Notes under the pieces: model-generated
The model's database searches: none
Told to the model about the DNA's origin: nothing
Seen by the model: the letters and a program-made list of their open reading frames with translations, nothing else
In this document: positions 15,165 through 22,880 of the stretch, piece after piece
Layout: each line of letters starts with the position of its first letter
Position numbering within the stretch: position 1 is the stretch's first letter
Assembly: GCA_036564195.1 (NCBI GenBank)
Contig: DATCLA010000249.1
Coordinates: 1-22,880 of the forward strand
Length of the DNA stretch: 22,880 bases
From: DATCLA01 sp036564195
Lineage (GTDB): Bacteria > Bacillota > UBA4882 > UBA8346
Direction: 5' to 3'
Position numbers and translations under genes: made by a program

Positions 15165-16095
15165 CCGGCAATTTTCCTCCTATAGCTGCCGGTGCTACCC
15201 CACCCAACCGGCTTAAAAAATGTGCTACTTCCCGTTTCACCTTATGAATTGGCTGATAACGAAGATTACACCGTTTCAATCCTTTTCTGACTGCAGTGGC
15301 GCTGATCTGAACATACTTTTCCGCCAGGATCCCGCCTGGTCCCGGATGCTTATTTAACCAGTCAATGGAAAGCTCCAATTGGTTCAAAAAGCCCCGTACC
15401 AGATCGGGGTAATCGCTTAATAATTTCGTACTGACCACCACACAAGTTTGGGGATAAGTTGCCTCAGTCTGCTCCAACCGGCTCCACTCCGTTTGAAAGT
15501 CCAGTAATACCTGTAGCTGGGGTACTCGCTCCAAAACCTCGGTCACCCAAGGTTCCGGAAGCGCCGCCAGTGATACTTTACCGGCTGCAACTAACTGGGC
15601 GGCCTCTACCGGGCTGGCCGTATAAGTGATCTTCAGGTCCCGGTCCGGGTTGATCCCGTTTTTGCGGGACAGGTAACGAAAGAGCAGGTCCGGCACTGCT
15701 CCCTTAGCCACCAGATTGATAGTCTTACCTTTCAGGTCCGTCCAGTGGCGAACTGACGGATCCGCACCCACAATATAGAGAACACCCCAACCGATAATTG
15801 CCGGGACTGTAATGGCTACGCCTTTATTATATAAGATTGCCGCCTGATTTATCGGTAAGGCGGCAATCTCCGCCTCGCCCGCAATCAATTTCCCCATTAA
15901 AAGCTGTGGGTCCTTGAGAATTGAATATTTGAAACTGCCTGTTCCTCCCTGGGCTTGATCCATCAACCGCGCCATCGCCAACCCGGTGGTACCGGAAAGC
16001 GCCATTACTTGCACTTGCCGAGGTTGAGCCCCTACTAAACCGTGAGAAGCGAAACATAGCAATCCCGCTAAAATAATTAACCCCAATTTTTTCAC
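15139..16095 (-). CDS. ABC importer substrate-binding protein (NMT1/SsuA-like)
   Basis: Extracytoplasmic binding protein of 318 aa. A signal peptide (about 1-23, ending GLVGA) precedes a periplasmic binding fold with features of the NMT1/THI5-like, SsuA-like group: LSGTTGLAMARLM near the N terminus, GEAEIAALPINQAAIL, GKTINLVAKGAVPDLLFRYL and the hinge region AALPEPWVTEVLE. A Cys lies in the signal peptide, but its context (GLLC) is not a lipobox, so the protein is probably soluble in the periplasm, which agrees with a diderm envelope. The start is GTG at 16095 with AAGGGG about 8 nt upstream; an ATG one base out of frame stops at once. The ligand is not predictable here; no metabolic gene lies next to it. 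Confidence 0.88.
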   Translation of the reverse strand: MKKLGLIILAGLLCFASHGLVGAQPRQVQVMALSGTTGLAMARLMDQAQGGTGSFKYSILKDPQLLMGKLIAGEAEIAALPINQAAILYNKGVAITVPAIIGWGVLYIVGADPSVRHWTDLKGKTINLVAKGAVPDLLFRYLSRKNGINPDRDLKITYTASPVEAAQLVAAGKVSLAALPEPWVTEVLERVPQLQVLLDFQTEWSRLEQTEATYPQTCVVVSTKLLSDYPDLVRGFLNQLELSIDWLNKHPGPGGILAEKYVQISATAVRKGLKRCNLRYQPIHKVKREVAHFLSRLGGVAPAAIGGKLPDDGFYSQP

Positions 16096-16157
16096 ATGAT
16101 CAACCCCTTGTACCTATTATGTAAAACTAATTAAAATTATCTTTTCGTAATGGTAAA

Positions 16158-16198
16158 CCTGCCGGGCCGGCGCATTCCGGCCCTCCAAGGTAAGCAGG
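16158..16198 (-). other. GC-rich compound hairpin between uvrC and the ABC operon
   Basis: On the minus strand a perfect 7-bp stem GGGCCGG/CCGGCCC (loop AATGCG; plus coordinates 16164-16183) is enclosed by an outer CCTGC/GCAGG pairing (16194-16198 with 16158-16162). It starts 8 nt after the uvrC stop and about 60 nt before the ABC operon. No T-run follows directly, so it is not a standard intrinsic terminator. It could be a 3' stabiliser of uvrC mRNA, a leader of the transporter mRNA or a dispersed palindrome. Confidence 0.5.
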
Positions 16199-16205
16199 CT
16201 CCGCA

Positions 16206-18038
16206 TTATAACTGTTCCTTAAGGGCCTCAGCCAGCCGAAGGTTAATCCCCGGAACGCTTAGCAACTCTTCCAGCGAAGCCTCACGAATCCGTTTCACCG
16301 ACCCGAACTTTTTTAACAATAGCTGCTTTTTTTTGGGGCCGATTCCGCTAATTCCGTCCAAACCCGAAGCTACAGTCCGTTTATCGCGTAAAGATTTGTG
16401 ATAGGTAATCGCAAAACGGTGGGCTTCATCCCGAATTCTCTGTAATAGCTTTAATCCGTCGGAATGCCTGGATAAAACCAGCGGCTCTTCCTGCCCCGGC
16501 CGGTAGACCTCTTCCTCTTCTTTTGCCAGACTGGCAATGGGGATCTGGGTCAAACCCAGCTCCTTCAAGACAGCGACTACTGCGGAGAGTTGTCCCTTGC
16601 CGCCATCAATCAAGAGCAGGTCGGGGAATTTGGCAAATTTACCCTTCTCTGTAGCCAAATTTTGCCGTTCTTCAAGGCCCTTAAGAAAGCGCCGTCTGAC
16701 AGCCTCCTGCAGCGAAGCAAAGTCATTCGGTCCTTCCACCGTTCGAATCTTAAAACGGCGGTATTCGGACCCTTTCGGTCGCCCGTCTTCAAAAACTGCC
16801 ATTGAAGCTACAGAATCTGCTCCCTGGGTATTGGAGATGTCGAAACATTCGATCCGGCGGGGCAGCTTTTCTAACCCCAGATTCTTTTGTAACTCAACTA
16901 AAATCGCGTCACTGGCGGCAGTTTGCTGTTTTTCCCGGTTCCGCTCCTGCTCCAGTAAAGTGCGGGCATTTTCCTCAGCCATCTTAATCAGGAGCACTTT
17001 TTCACCTTTTTGCGGTACCTTAAGGTTAACGGCCCCGCCCCGCTGTTGGCGGAGCCACTGCTCTACTACTTTCCGGCCATCCCAGTCAACCGGCAATAAA
17101 ATCTCCCTGGGGATAAATCCCGACGCATCGTAATACTGCGTCAGGAAGGCTTCCAATACTTCAGCCGCTCCGGTCTCGGCTCCTTCCGGGACTAAAAAAT
17201 ACTCTCGCCCCACCAATTTACCATCACGGATCTGAAACACCTGCACCAATGTACCAAAACGGTCCTGTGCCGTCCCAAAGACATCGGTATCAACTTTAGC
17301 TTCATTGACTACCTTCTGCTTTTCAAGAATCTGATGGATACTATGCAACCGGTCCCGCAACCGGGCAGCTTTTTCATACTCCCGGTTAGCGGCAGCCTGA
17401 TACATCATGGTTTCCAGACGGTGAATCAACTCACCCTGACGCCCCTCCAAAAACAAGCAGACCTGATTAATCATCTCCCGATAGGCAGCCGGACTGATCC
17501 CGTTGTTACAGGGGGCCAGACACCTTTTGATATGAAAGTTCAGGCAAGGACGGGCTACTTGCTCTTGGTCCAAATTATAGCGGCAACTCCGCAATGGGAA
17601 AATTTGACGTAAGGTCTTAAAAGTATCCCGCAGCGCACCGGTATTGGTATAAGGCCCGTAATACTTGCTACCGTCCTGCTTTAATTTACGGGTGATACAG
17701 ACCCGGGGAAAAGACTCATTCCAGGTCACCTTCACCCAAGGATACTGTTTATCATCACGTAACCTGATATTATACTTGGGATGTTCTTTTTTAATCAGGT
17801 TACATTCCAAAACCAAGGCTTCAACTTCAGTGGCGGTAACAATATATTCAAACCGGTCAACCTGTTTGACCATGGCCTCAATCCTGGGGCTTAGGTTGCG
17901 GGAAGGCTGAAAGTAGGAACGAACCCGATGACGTAGGGAGATAGCCTTGCCGACATAGATAATTGTCCCGCTGGCATCCCGCATCAAGTAGACACCCGGC
18001 TGATCAGGTAAAATTTTTAAATCTTCCTCAGTAACCAA
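16206..18038 (-). CDS. uvrC: UvrABC excinuclease subunit C
   Basis: Nucleotide excision repair nuclease, 610 aa, which makes both incisions around a UvrB-marked lesion. Domains in order: GIY-YIG nuclease (about 12-92, with PGVYLMRD and IIYVGKA), a four-Cys cluster C152/C165/C173/C177 matching the reported Fe-S-binding cysteines of UvrC, UVR domain (about 203-238) that binds UvrB, RNase H-like nuclease (about 380-545, with FDISN D400, LIDGGKGQL D478 and RDEAHRF H541), and a C-terminal double helix-hairpin-helix (GISGIGPKKK, SVPGINLRLAE). The start is TTG at 18038 behind GGGGGG. An extended -10 promoter lies about 70 nt upstream. It is separated from uvrB-uvrA by a transporter gene on the other strand. 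Confidence 0.97.
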   Translation of the reverse strand: MVTEEDLKILPDQPGVYLMRDASGTIIYVGKAISLRHRVRSYFQPSRNLSPRIEAMVKQVDRFEYIVTATEVEALVLECNLIKKEHPKYNIRLRDDKQYPWVKVTWNESFPRVCITRKLKQDGSKYYGPYTNTGALRDTFKTLRQIFPLRSCRYNLDQEQVARPCLNFHIKRCLAPCNNGISPAAYREMINQVCLFLEGRQGELIHRLETMMYQAAANREYEKAARLRDRLHSIHQILEKQKVVNEAKVDTDVFGTAQDRFGTLVQVFQIRDGKLVGREYFLVPEGAETGAAEVLEAFLTQYYDASGFIPREILLPVDWDGRKVVEQWLRQQRGGAVNLKVPQKGEKVLLIKMAEENARTLLEQERNREKQQTAASDAILVELQKNLGLEKLPRRIECFDISNTQGADSVASMAVFEDGRPKGSEYRRFKIRTVEGPNDFASLQEAVRRRFLKGLEERQNLATEKGKFAKFPDLLLIDGGKGQLSAVVAVLKELGLTQIPIASLAKEEEEVYRPGQEEPLVLSRHSDGLKLLQRIRDEAHRFAITYHKSLRDKRTVASGLDGISGIGPKKKQLLLKKFGSVKRIREASLEELLSVPGINLRLAEALKEQL

Positions 18039-18106
18039 AGTTTTCCCCCCAATCTGCTTTAAATTTGTGCTTTAAAAACAGGGAAACGGATCACTTCGTA
18101 AAATTC

Positions 18107-18115
18107 ATTATAGCA
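18107..18115 (-). promoter_or_regulatory. Extended -10 promoter of uvrC
   Basis: On the minus strand TGC-TATAAT, a perfect -10 with the TGn extension, gives a start near 18100 and a leader of about 60 nt. No good -35 is seen 16-18 nt upstream, which extended -10 promoters tolerate. I see no LexA/DinR-type box near it. Confidence 0.6.
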
Positions 18116-18161
18116 TATTTTTGATAGCCGACAGGAGGGATTAGTATTTAGCTTCTGAAAC

Positions 18162-18205
18162 AAAAGGTAAATCCTCCGGTATGGTAGAGGACTTACCTTT
18201 TATTT
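18162..18205 (+). terminator. Strong hairpin with T-tract upstream of the BASS transporter
   Basis: AAAAGGTAA (18162-18170) pairs with TTACCTTTT (18193-18201) and TCCTC (18172-18176) with GAGGA (18187-18191), separated by one A-C mismatch; loop of 10 nt. The + strand continues as TTTTATTT, giving the form of an intrinsic terminator. It stands 44 nt before the transporter start codon, so it is either an attenuator in that gene's leader or, read from the other strand, a stop for antisense transcription coming from uvrA. Confidence 0.6.
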
Positions 18206-18248
18206 CACGAATTTTCTATTAATTTAATTCTTTAAGGAGTATCGCAGC

Positions 18249-19208
18249 ATGAAATCTTGGATTATAATGCGCAAAGGACTGCGTATAAATAAACTTTTTG
18301 AAGACCATATGATCCTGGTTGTCGGGACCGGACTTTTCGCAGGAGCAATTTTTCACCGTCATTTCATCTATCTAAGGCCTTTCGTCCCTTTTTTATTTGC
18401 CTACATCACCTTTGCCATGGCGCTAGGTTGCAGTTCCCAAGAGTTTAAAAACGCCTTAAAGACTCCGGGTAACTTGATAGTAATTTTAACCTTTTTACAT
18501 CTGGCCTTGCCAATACTGGCAACTTCTCTAGCCCGGCTCTTTCTTCCCGGTCAATCTTTACTGCAGGCAGGGATAATCTTGGTTACCGCGGCTCCAATCG
18601 GAGTCGGTGCCACTATCTGGACCGGTATTGCCGGGGGTAATGTTGCTCTGGCTTTAACCGCAATTGTGTTAGATACATTTTTATCACCTTTGATTACCCC
18701 GATAATTATGTCGCTAACAGTAGGGAAATCTATTCCCGTTGATATCCCTCAATTAGCGACCGGCTTAGCCTTGATGATTGTTTTACCTACTATTTTAGGA
18801 ATGCTGCTCCAATACTTAACAAAAAATGAACTGGGCAGAAGATATAAATTTATCACCGGCCCTACTACCAAGATTATCCTCAGTTTGATTATTGCCATCA
18901 ACCTGGCAGTGATCTGGAATTCGCTTCACCTGTTACAATCGTCGTTAGCTACAGTATTTGGATTGGTATTGACCGTAAGTTGCAGTGGCTTTCTCAGCGG
19001 ATACGTCTGGGGCAAGCTCACCAAGTCCCTCCTTTCCATCCGTAATACCTTCATCTTTACGATTGGAGTGCGTAATATCACCGCCGGACTGGTCCTAGCT
19101 TTAAACTACTTTCCTGAACTCACCGCTGTGCCGGTAGTCTTTTCAATCCTCTTTCAACAGCCTTTGGCAGCGCTCAGTTTGTCTTTTTTGGTAAGGAAAG
19201 GCCGCTAA
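18249..19208 (+). CDS. BASS-family (bile acid:Na+ symporter-like) transporter
   Basis: Membrane protein of 319 aa with about nine to ten hydrophobic segments, of the SBF/BASS superfamily. Family features seen: FVPFLFAYITFAMALGCS in helix 2, HLALPILATSLARLF, and the crossover-like region ITAAP-type segment LVTAAPIGVGATIW followed by GGNVALALTAIVLDTFLSPL, which includes a conserved Asn and Asp/Thr pattern of Na+-binding sites; a second repeat has FTIGVRNITAGLVLAL. Such proteins import organic anions (bile acids, pantoate, keto acids and others); the substrate here is unknown. AAGGAG lies 9 nt before the ATG. It is the only + strand gene among minus-strand genes, and its stop is 4 nt from the uvrA stop. 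No linked enzyme suggests a ligand. Confidence 0.85.
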   Translation: MKSWIIMRKGLRINKLFEDHMILVVGTGLFAGAIFHRHFIYLRPFVPFLFAYITFAMALGCSSQEFKNALKTPGNLIVILTFLHLALPILATSLARLFLPGQSLLQAGIILVTAAPIGVGATIWTGIAGGNVALALTAIVLDTFLSPLITPIIMSLTVGKSIPVDIPQLATGLALMIVLPTILGMLLQYLTKNELGRRYKFITGPTTKIILSLIIAINLAVIWNSLHLLQSSLATVFGLVLTVSCSGFLSGYVWGKLTKSLLSIRNTFIFTIGVRNITAGLVLALNYFPELTAVPVVFSILFQQPLAALSLSFLVRKGR

Positions 19209-19212
19209 TTTC

Positions 19213-22029
19213 TCACTTTAACAAAGGGGCTAAAAATCGCCCGGTATATGAATGCGGATTGGCGGCTACTGCTTCCGGAGTACCGGTGGCCACGACCTCA
19301 CCACCCCGGTCTCCGCCTTCCGGGCCCAGATCAATAAGATAATCAGCAGTTTTGATCACATCCAGATTGTGTTCGATCACTAAAACTGTATCGCCGCCCG
19401 CAACTAAGCGGTTCAATATCTCCAAGAGTTTATGGATATCGGCAAAATGCAACCCGGTAGTAGGTTCATCCAAAATATACAAAGTCCTGCCGGTGGAACG
19501 CCGGGCCAATTCAGTCGCTAATTTGACTCGCTGGGCTTCGCCACCGGAAAGAGTGGTCGCCGGTTGCCCCAATTTGATATAACCCAATCCGACATCGTAT
19601 AAAGTCTGCAGTTTCCGACTGATTTTAGGGATGTGTTGGAAGAATTCCAAAGCCTCTTCAACCGTCATCTCCAGCACCTGATGAATATTTTTACCCTTAT
19701 ACTTAACTTCCAGGGTTTCCCGGTTATAACGTTTCCCTTTACAGACTTCACAGGGAACATAGATATCAGGTAAAAAATTCATTTCAATCCTAACAATACC
19801 ATCACCGCAACAGGCTTCACAGCGCCCGCCCTTCACATTAAAAGAGAATCGTCCGGCCGTATAGCCCCGCATTTTAGCTTCGGGAGTCTGGGCAAACAGC
19901 TCCCGGATGAGGTCAAACACCCCGGTATAAGTGGCTGGATTAGAACGAGGGGTCCGGCCAATCGGCGCTTGATCAATATTGATCACCTTGTCCAAATTTT
20001 CTAATCCCTCGATAGTATCATGCTGGCCCCATTGTAAAGTGGTGGCTCTATTCAACCGGGTGGCCGCCACCGGATATAAAATCTCATTAATTAAAGTACT
20101 TTTACCCGATCCGGAGACTCCGGTCACACAAACAAAGACTCCTAAAGGAATCCGGACATCAATCCCTTTCAAATTGTATTGTCGGGCGCCCTTCACCAGC
20201 AACTGTTGACCATTGGGTTGCCGCCGCTGGCGCGGTACAGGAATTTTTTTTACGCCGGAAAGGTATTGGCCGGTAATCGATTCCGGATTTTTCAAGACCG
20301 CTTCCAGGGGGCCGGCAGTTACCACCCTTCCCCCATGAACTCCGGCGCCTGGGCCGATATCGACGATAAAATCAGCCTCCCGGATCATCTCTTCATCATG
20401 TTCAACCACAAGTACGGTATTGCCCAAGTCACGCAAACCTTTCAGCGCATCAATTAAACGCCGGTTATCCCGCTGATGCAACCCAATACTGGGTTCATCC
20501 AGAATATATAACACCCCGACCAAGGATGACCCGATTTGGGTTGCCAGCCGGATCCGCTGTGCCTCCCCGCCGGAAAGGGTTCCTGCGGCCCGGTCCAGAG
20601 TTAAATATTCCAAGCCGACATTAATGAGAAAGTTAAGCCGTGACCGAATTTCCTTAATTATTTGGTGCGCAATCTGTTCCTGCCGCGGAGTCAGTTGCAA
20701 ATGTTCGATCCAGTCTCGAGCCTCTACTATTGAAAGCGCAGTCAGTTGACTAATATTGTAACCGTTAAGGTAAACCGCCAGACTTTCCCGTTTCAAACGA
20801 GACCCCTTACAGGAAGAACAGGGTTTTAAGACCATATACTTTTGGATCTCCCTCCGAATAAATTCGGATTTGGTCTCTTGGAAACGGCGTTCTAAATTGC
20901 GGGCCACTCCTTCAAAGGGAGCCTTCTGCCGGACCTGCCGGTGGTGACCATGGTAGACAAGCTCAATCGGTTCACCGTTGCTGCCATATAGCAAGACTTG
21001 TAACTGTTCCGGTGTAGCCTCCTGCAGCGGCCGGTCCGGGTCAATCCCGTAATGTTTCGCCACTGCGGTCAGGTATTGCAACGACCAGGAATCTTGATCG
21101 GAACTCCAAAAGCGAACCGCCCCCTGGTTGAGGGAACGCTCCATTTTAAGTAATCGTTTACCGTCAATCTCCATTTTAAAACCCAGCCCGGCACATTCGG
21201 GACAAGCGCCGAAGGGGCTGTTAAAAGAGAACATCCGGGGTGATAATTCTTCGAAACTGAAGCCACAGTCCGGGCAGGCAAACTTCTCACTAAAAATAGT
21301 TTCCGTACCGTCCATTTTCCAAATTATCACCAATCCGTCGGCCAGCTTTAACGCTAGCTCGACCGAATCGGCCAGCCGTTGTTCAATTCCCGGTTTGAGC
21401 ACCAACCGGTCAACCACCACTTCGATGCTATGCTTCTTCTGCTTCTCCAGATCGATGGTTTCACTTAGATCGTGGACCACACCGTCCACACGGACCCGGA
21501 CAAAGCCATCCCGTCGCAAGCGGGTAAAGAGTTTTTCATACTCTCCCTTTCTACCGTGCACTACCGGGGCCAGCACTTGAAATTTGGTTTCCGGTGGCAG
21601 ATTCAGGACCTGATCCACAATTTGCTCTACCGTCTGTTTGGTAATGGGTTGATGGCAATCGGGACAATAGGGTTGTCCAATCCGCGCATAAAGCAGCCGC
21701 AGGTAATCATAGATCTCAGTCACCGTCCCTACAGTTGAGCGCGGATTATGACTGGTAGATTTCTGGTCAATCGAAATTGCCGGAGATAAACCCTCAATAT
21801 ATTCCACTTCTGGTTTGTCCATCTGCCCCAAAAACTGCCGTGCATAGGCAGACAATGATTCCACATAACGCCGTTGTCCTTCGGCGTAGATGGTGTCAAA
21901 AGCCAATGAGGACTTTCCCGACCCGGAAAGCCCGGTAAAGACTACCAGCTTGTCACGGGGAATTTCCAAATCGATATTTTTAAGATTATGTTGCCTGGCA
22001 CCTTTAATCCTGATACTGTTAATTGACAT
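19213..22029 (-). CDS. uvrA: UvrABC excinuclease subunit A
   Basis: DNA damage sensor ATPase of nucleotide excision repair, 938 aa, the usual bacterial length. Two ABC-type ATPase modules are complete: first Walker A GLSGSGKSS (33-41) with YVESLSAYARQFLGQM, signature LSGGEAQRIRLATQIGS and DEPSIGLHQRD; second Walker A GVSGSGKSTLINEIL, signature LSGGEAQRVKLATELARRS and DEPTTGLHFAD. Zinc-module cysteines are present (CPDCGFSFEEL with CPECAGLG; CEACCGDG with CEVCKGKRYN). The ATG has GGAGGT about 6 nt upstream. uvrB ends 36 nt upstream, so both are likely one operon. The gene runs into a convergent transporter gene with no terminator between them. Confidence 0.98.
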   Translation of the reverse strand: MSINSIRIKGARQHNLKNIDLEIPRDKLVVFTGLSGSGKSSLAFDTIYAEGQRRYVESLSAYARQFLGQMDKPEVEYIEGLSPAISIDQKSTSHNPRSTVGTVTEIYDYLRLLYARIGQPYCPDCHQPITKQTVEQIVDQVLNLPPETKFQVLAPVVHGRKGEYEKLFTRLRRDGFVRVRVDGVVHDLSETIDLEKQKKHSIEVVVDRLVLKPGIEQRLADSVELALKLADGLVIIWKMDGTETIFSEKFACPDCGFSFEELSPRMFSFNSPFGACPECAGLGFKMEIDGKRLLKMERSLNQGAVRFWSSDQDSWSLQYLTAVAKHYGIDPDRPLQEATPEQLQVLLYGSNGEPIELVYHGHHRQVRQKAPFEGVARNLERRFQETKSEFIRREIQKYMVLKPCSSCKGSRLKRESLAVYLNGYNISQLTALSIVEARDWIEHLQLTPRQEQIAHQIIKEIRSRLNFLINVGLEYLTLDRAAGTLSGGEAQRIRLATQIGSSLVGVLYILDEPSIGLHQRDNRRLIDALKGLRDLGNTVLVVEHDEEMIREADFIVDIGPGAGVHGGRVVTAGPLEAVLKNPESITGQYLSGVKKIPVPRQRRQPNGQQLLVKGARQYNLKGIDVRIPLGVFVCVTGVSGSGKSTLINEILYPVAATRLNRATTLQWGQHDTIEGLENLDKVINIDQAPIGRTPRSNPATYTGVFDLIRELFAQTPEAKMRGYTAGRFSFNVKGGRCEACCGDGIVRIEMNFLPDIYVPCEVCKGKRYNRETLEVKYKGKNIHQVLEMTVEEALEFFQHIPKISRKLQTLYDVGLGYIKLGQPATTLSGGEAQRVKLATELARRSTGRTLYILDEPTTGLHFADIHKLLEILNRLVAGGDTVLVIEHNLDVIKTADYLIDLGPEGGDRGGEVVATGTPEAVAANPHSYTGRFLAPLLK

Positions 22030-22065
22030 GGTCTACCTCCGTAATACCATCTTTAGCTTGTAGAA

Positions 22066-22880
22066 TTACTCATTATCTTCTCGGAGTAACTTCTCCCAAC
22101 GGTACATCTCATCACGTAATTCCGCCGCTTTTTCGAACTCGAGGTCAGTGGCTGCTTTCAACATCTCCGTCTCGAGCTGGGCTATTTTTTGCTTTATTTC
22201 ATCCCGAGAAAGATTGGGGTGTTGCTCCAGCTCATACTGAAGCTTCTCTTCAGCGACATTTTCAACTGCAATCAAATCACGTACCGTTTTGCGGACTGTT
22301 TCCGGAGTAATTCCATTGATCCGGTTATACTTCAACTGTTTTTTGCGGCGGCGTTCCGTCTCGTCAATTGCCCGCCGCATCGAGTCGGTAATCCGGTCGG
22401 CATACATAATTACTTTACCGTCAACATTACGGGCCGCCCTACCGATGGTCTGGATCAAAGAGGTTTCCGAACGTAAAAAACCTTCTTTATCAGCATCTAA
22501 AATTGCCACCAGTGATACCTCCGGCAGGTCCAGACCCTCCCGTAATAGGTTGATCCCGACCAGGACGTCAAACTTACCGAGCCGCAAATCCCGCAGAATC
22601 GCCACCCGTTCCAAGGTATCGATTTCCGAATGGAGGTACCTGACTTTAATACCCACTTCAGACAGATATTCCGTCAATGACTCCGCCATTTTTTTGGTCA
22701 GTGTCGTTACCAGCACCCGTTCCTGTCGGTCCACCCGCAGCCGGATCTCTTCAATTAAATCATCCACCTGGCCCTTGACCGGCCGGACCACGACCTCCGG
22801 ATCCACCAACCCGGTGGGGCGGATGATCTGTTCCACCACTTGCTGGCTGCGTTTCAATTCATAAGGTCCCGGTGTAGCTG
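22066..22880 (-). CDS. uvrB: UvrABC excinuclease subunit B, 3' part (truncated by window edge)
   Basis: C-terminal 270 or so residues of UvrB, the DNA-loading helicase-like subunit that receives damage from UvrA and recruits UvrC. The frame is open to the window end and begins inside ATPGPYELKRSQQVVEQ, so the TTG at 22857 is not a start. Helicase motifs V and VI are visible (VGINLLREGLDLPEVSLV and SLIQTIGRAARN), followed by the domain around RKKQLKYNRINGITPETV and a C-terminal UVR domain (IAQLETEMLKAATDLEFEKA) that binds UvrC. The start codon, any SOS-type promoter and about 390 N-terminal residues lie outside the window. Confidence 0.97.
   Translation of the reverse strand, partial: ATPGPYELKRSQQVVEQIIRPTGLVDPEVVVRPVKGQVDDLIEEIRLRVDRQERVLVTTLTKKMAESLTEYLSEVGIKVRYLHSEIDTLERVAILRDLRLGKFDVLVGINLLREGLDLPEVSLVAILDADKEGFLRSETSLIQTIGRAARNVDGKVIMYADRITDSMRRAIDETERRRKKQLKYNRINGITPETVRKTVRDLIAVENVAEEKLQYELEQHPNLSRDEIKQKIAQLETEMLKAATDLEFEKAAELRDEMYRWEKLLREDNE

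Noticed and set aside
16025..16095. The ABC binding protein as a lipoprotein
   Set aside because: The signal peptide contains GLLC, but Leu just before Cys does not fit a lipobox, and a normal cleavage site (VGA) follows.
16537..17133. Plus-strand open frame of 198 codons inside uvrC
   Set aside because: Ser/Arg/Lys-rich composition typical of antisense frames and fully opposite a confidently identified uvrC.
18121..18150. A BASS transporter promoter (TTGATA, 18 nt, TATTTA)
   Set aside because: The -10 matches only three of six consensus bases; not enough to annotate.
22289..22864. Plus-strand open frame of 191 codons inside uvrB
   Set aside because: Low-complexity Ser/Arg/Thr translation opposite conserved helicase motifs; a shadow frame.
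1..22880. CRISPR arrays, tRNA or rRNA genes, insertion sequences, phage genes
   Set aside because: No evenly spaced repeats, no tRNA-like cloverleaf, no transposase or integrase motifs were seen on either strand.

Overview
The window reads as chromosomal DNA of a low-to-moderate GC bacterium of the Bacillota (Firmicutes) type. Strong GGAGG Shine-Dalgarno sites are common, TTG and GTG starts are frequent, and the UvrABC proteins are of ordinary bacterial form. It also encodes a secretin and the PilM/N/O/P alignment proteins, which implies an outer membrane. A diderm Bacillota lineage (Limnochordia-, Halanaerobiales- or Negativicutes-like) is therefore the best guess; the class cannot be fixed from this sequence alone.

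Positions 79-2789 (+ strand) hold three genes for minor pilins: two short class III prepilins and one unusually long PilX-like protein (about 579 aa) that may sit at the pilus tip. They converge on a strong terminator (2817-2877) with a nearly complete type IV pilus operon on the minus strand, 13024 down to 2917. In transcription order it is pilB, pilT, pilC, pilA, pilD, pilM, pilN, pilO, pilP-like, pilQ. From pilM onward the genes are tightly coupled (overlaps of 1, 23, 4 and 8 nt). PilB carries a textbook tandem MshEN c-di-GMP-binding motif. The secretin carries two LysM domains at its C terminus. The pilD reading frame lacks a canonical start codon in front of its conserved first helix. A near-consensus sigma-70 promoter sits about 160 nt upstream of pilB, within a 650-nt AT-rich intergenic region.

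Positions 13682-16095 (minus strand) encode a three-gene ABC importer of the SsuABC/TauABC/NrtABC type: substrate-binding protein, permease, ATPase, with overlapping frames. A hairpin terminator follows it at 13641-13659. The substrate is unknown.

Positions 16206-22880 hold the nucleotide excision repair genes uvrC, uvrA and the 3' part of uvrB, all on the minus strand. A BASS-family (bile acid:sodium symporter-like) transporter is inserted between uvrC and uvrA on the plus strand. uvrB and uvrA are 36 nt apart and probably co-transcribed; uvrC has its own extended -10 promoter. I see no rRNA, tRNA, CRISPR array, insertion sequence or phage gene. The pilus genes work together as one trans-envelope machine: PilB and PilT power PilC, PilD matures the pilins, PilM-N-O-P align the inner-membrane platform with the PilQ secretin, and the minor pilins probably prime or cap the fibre.
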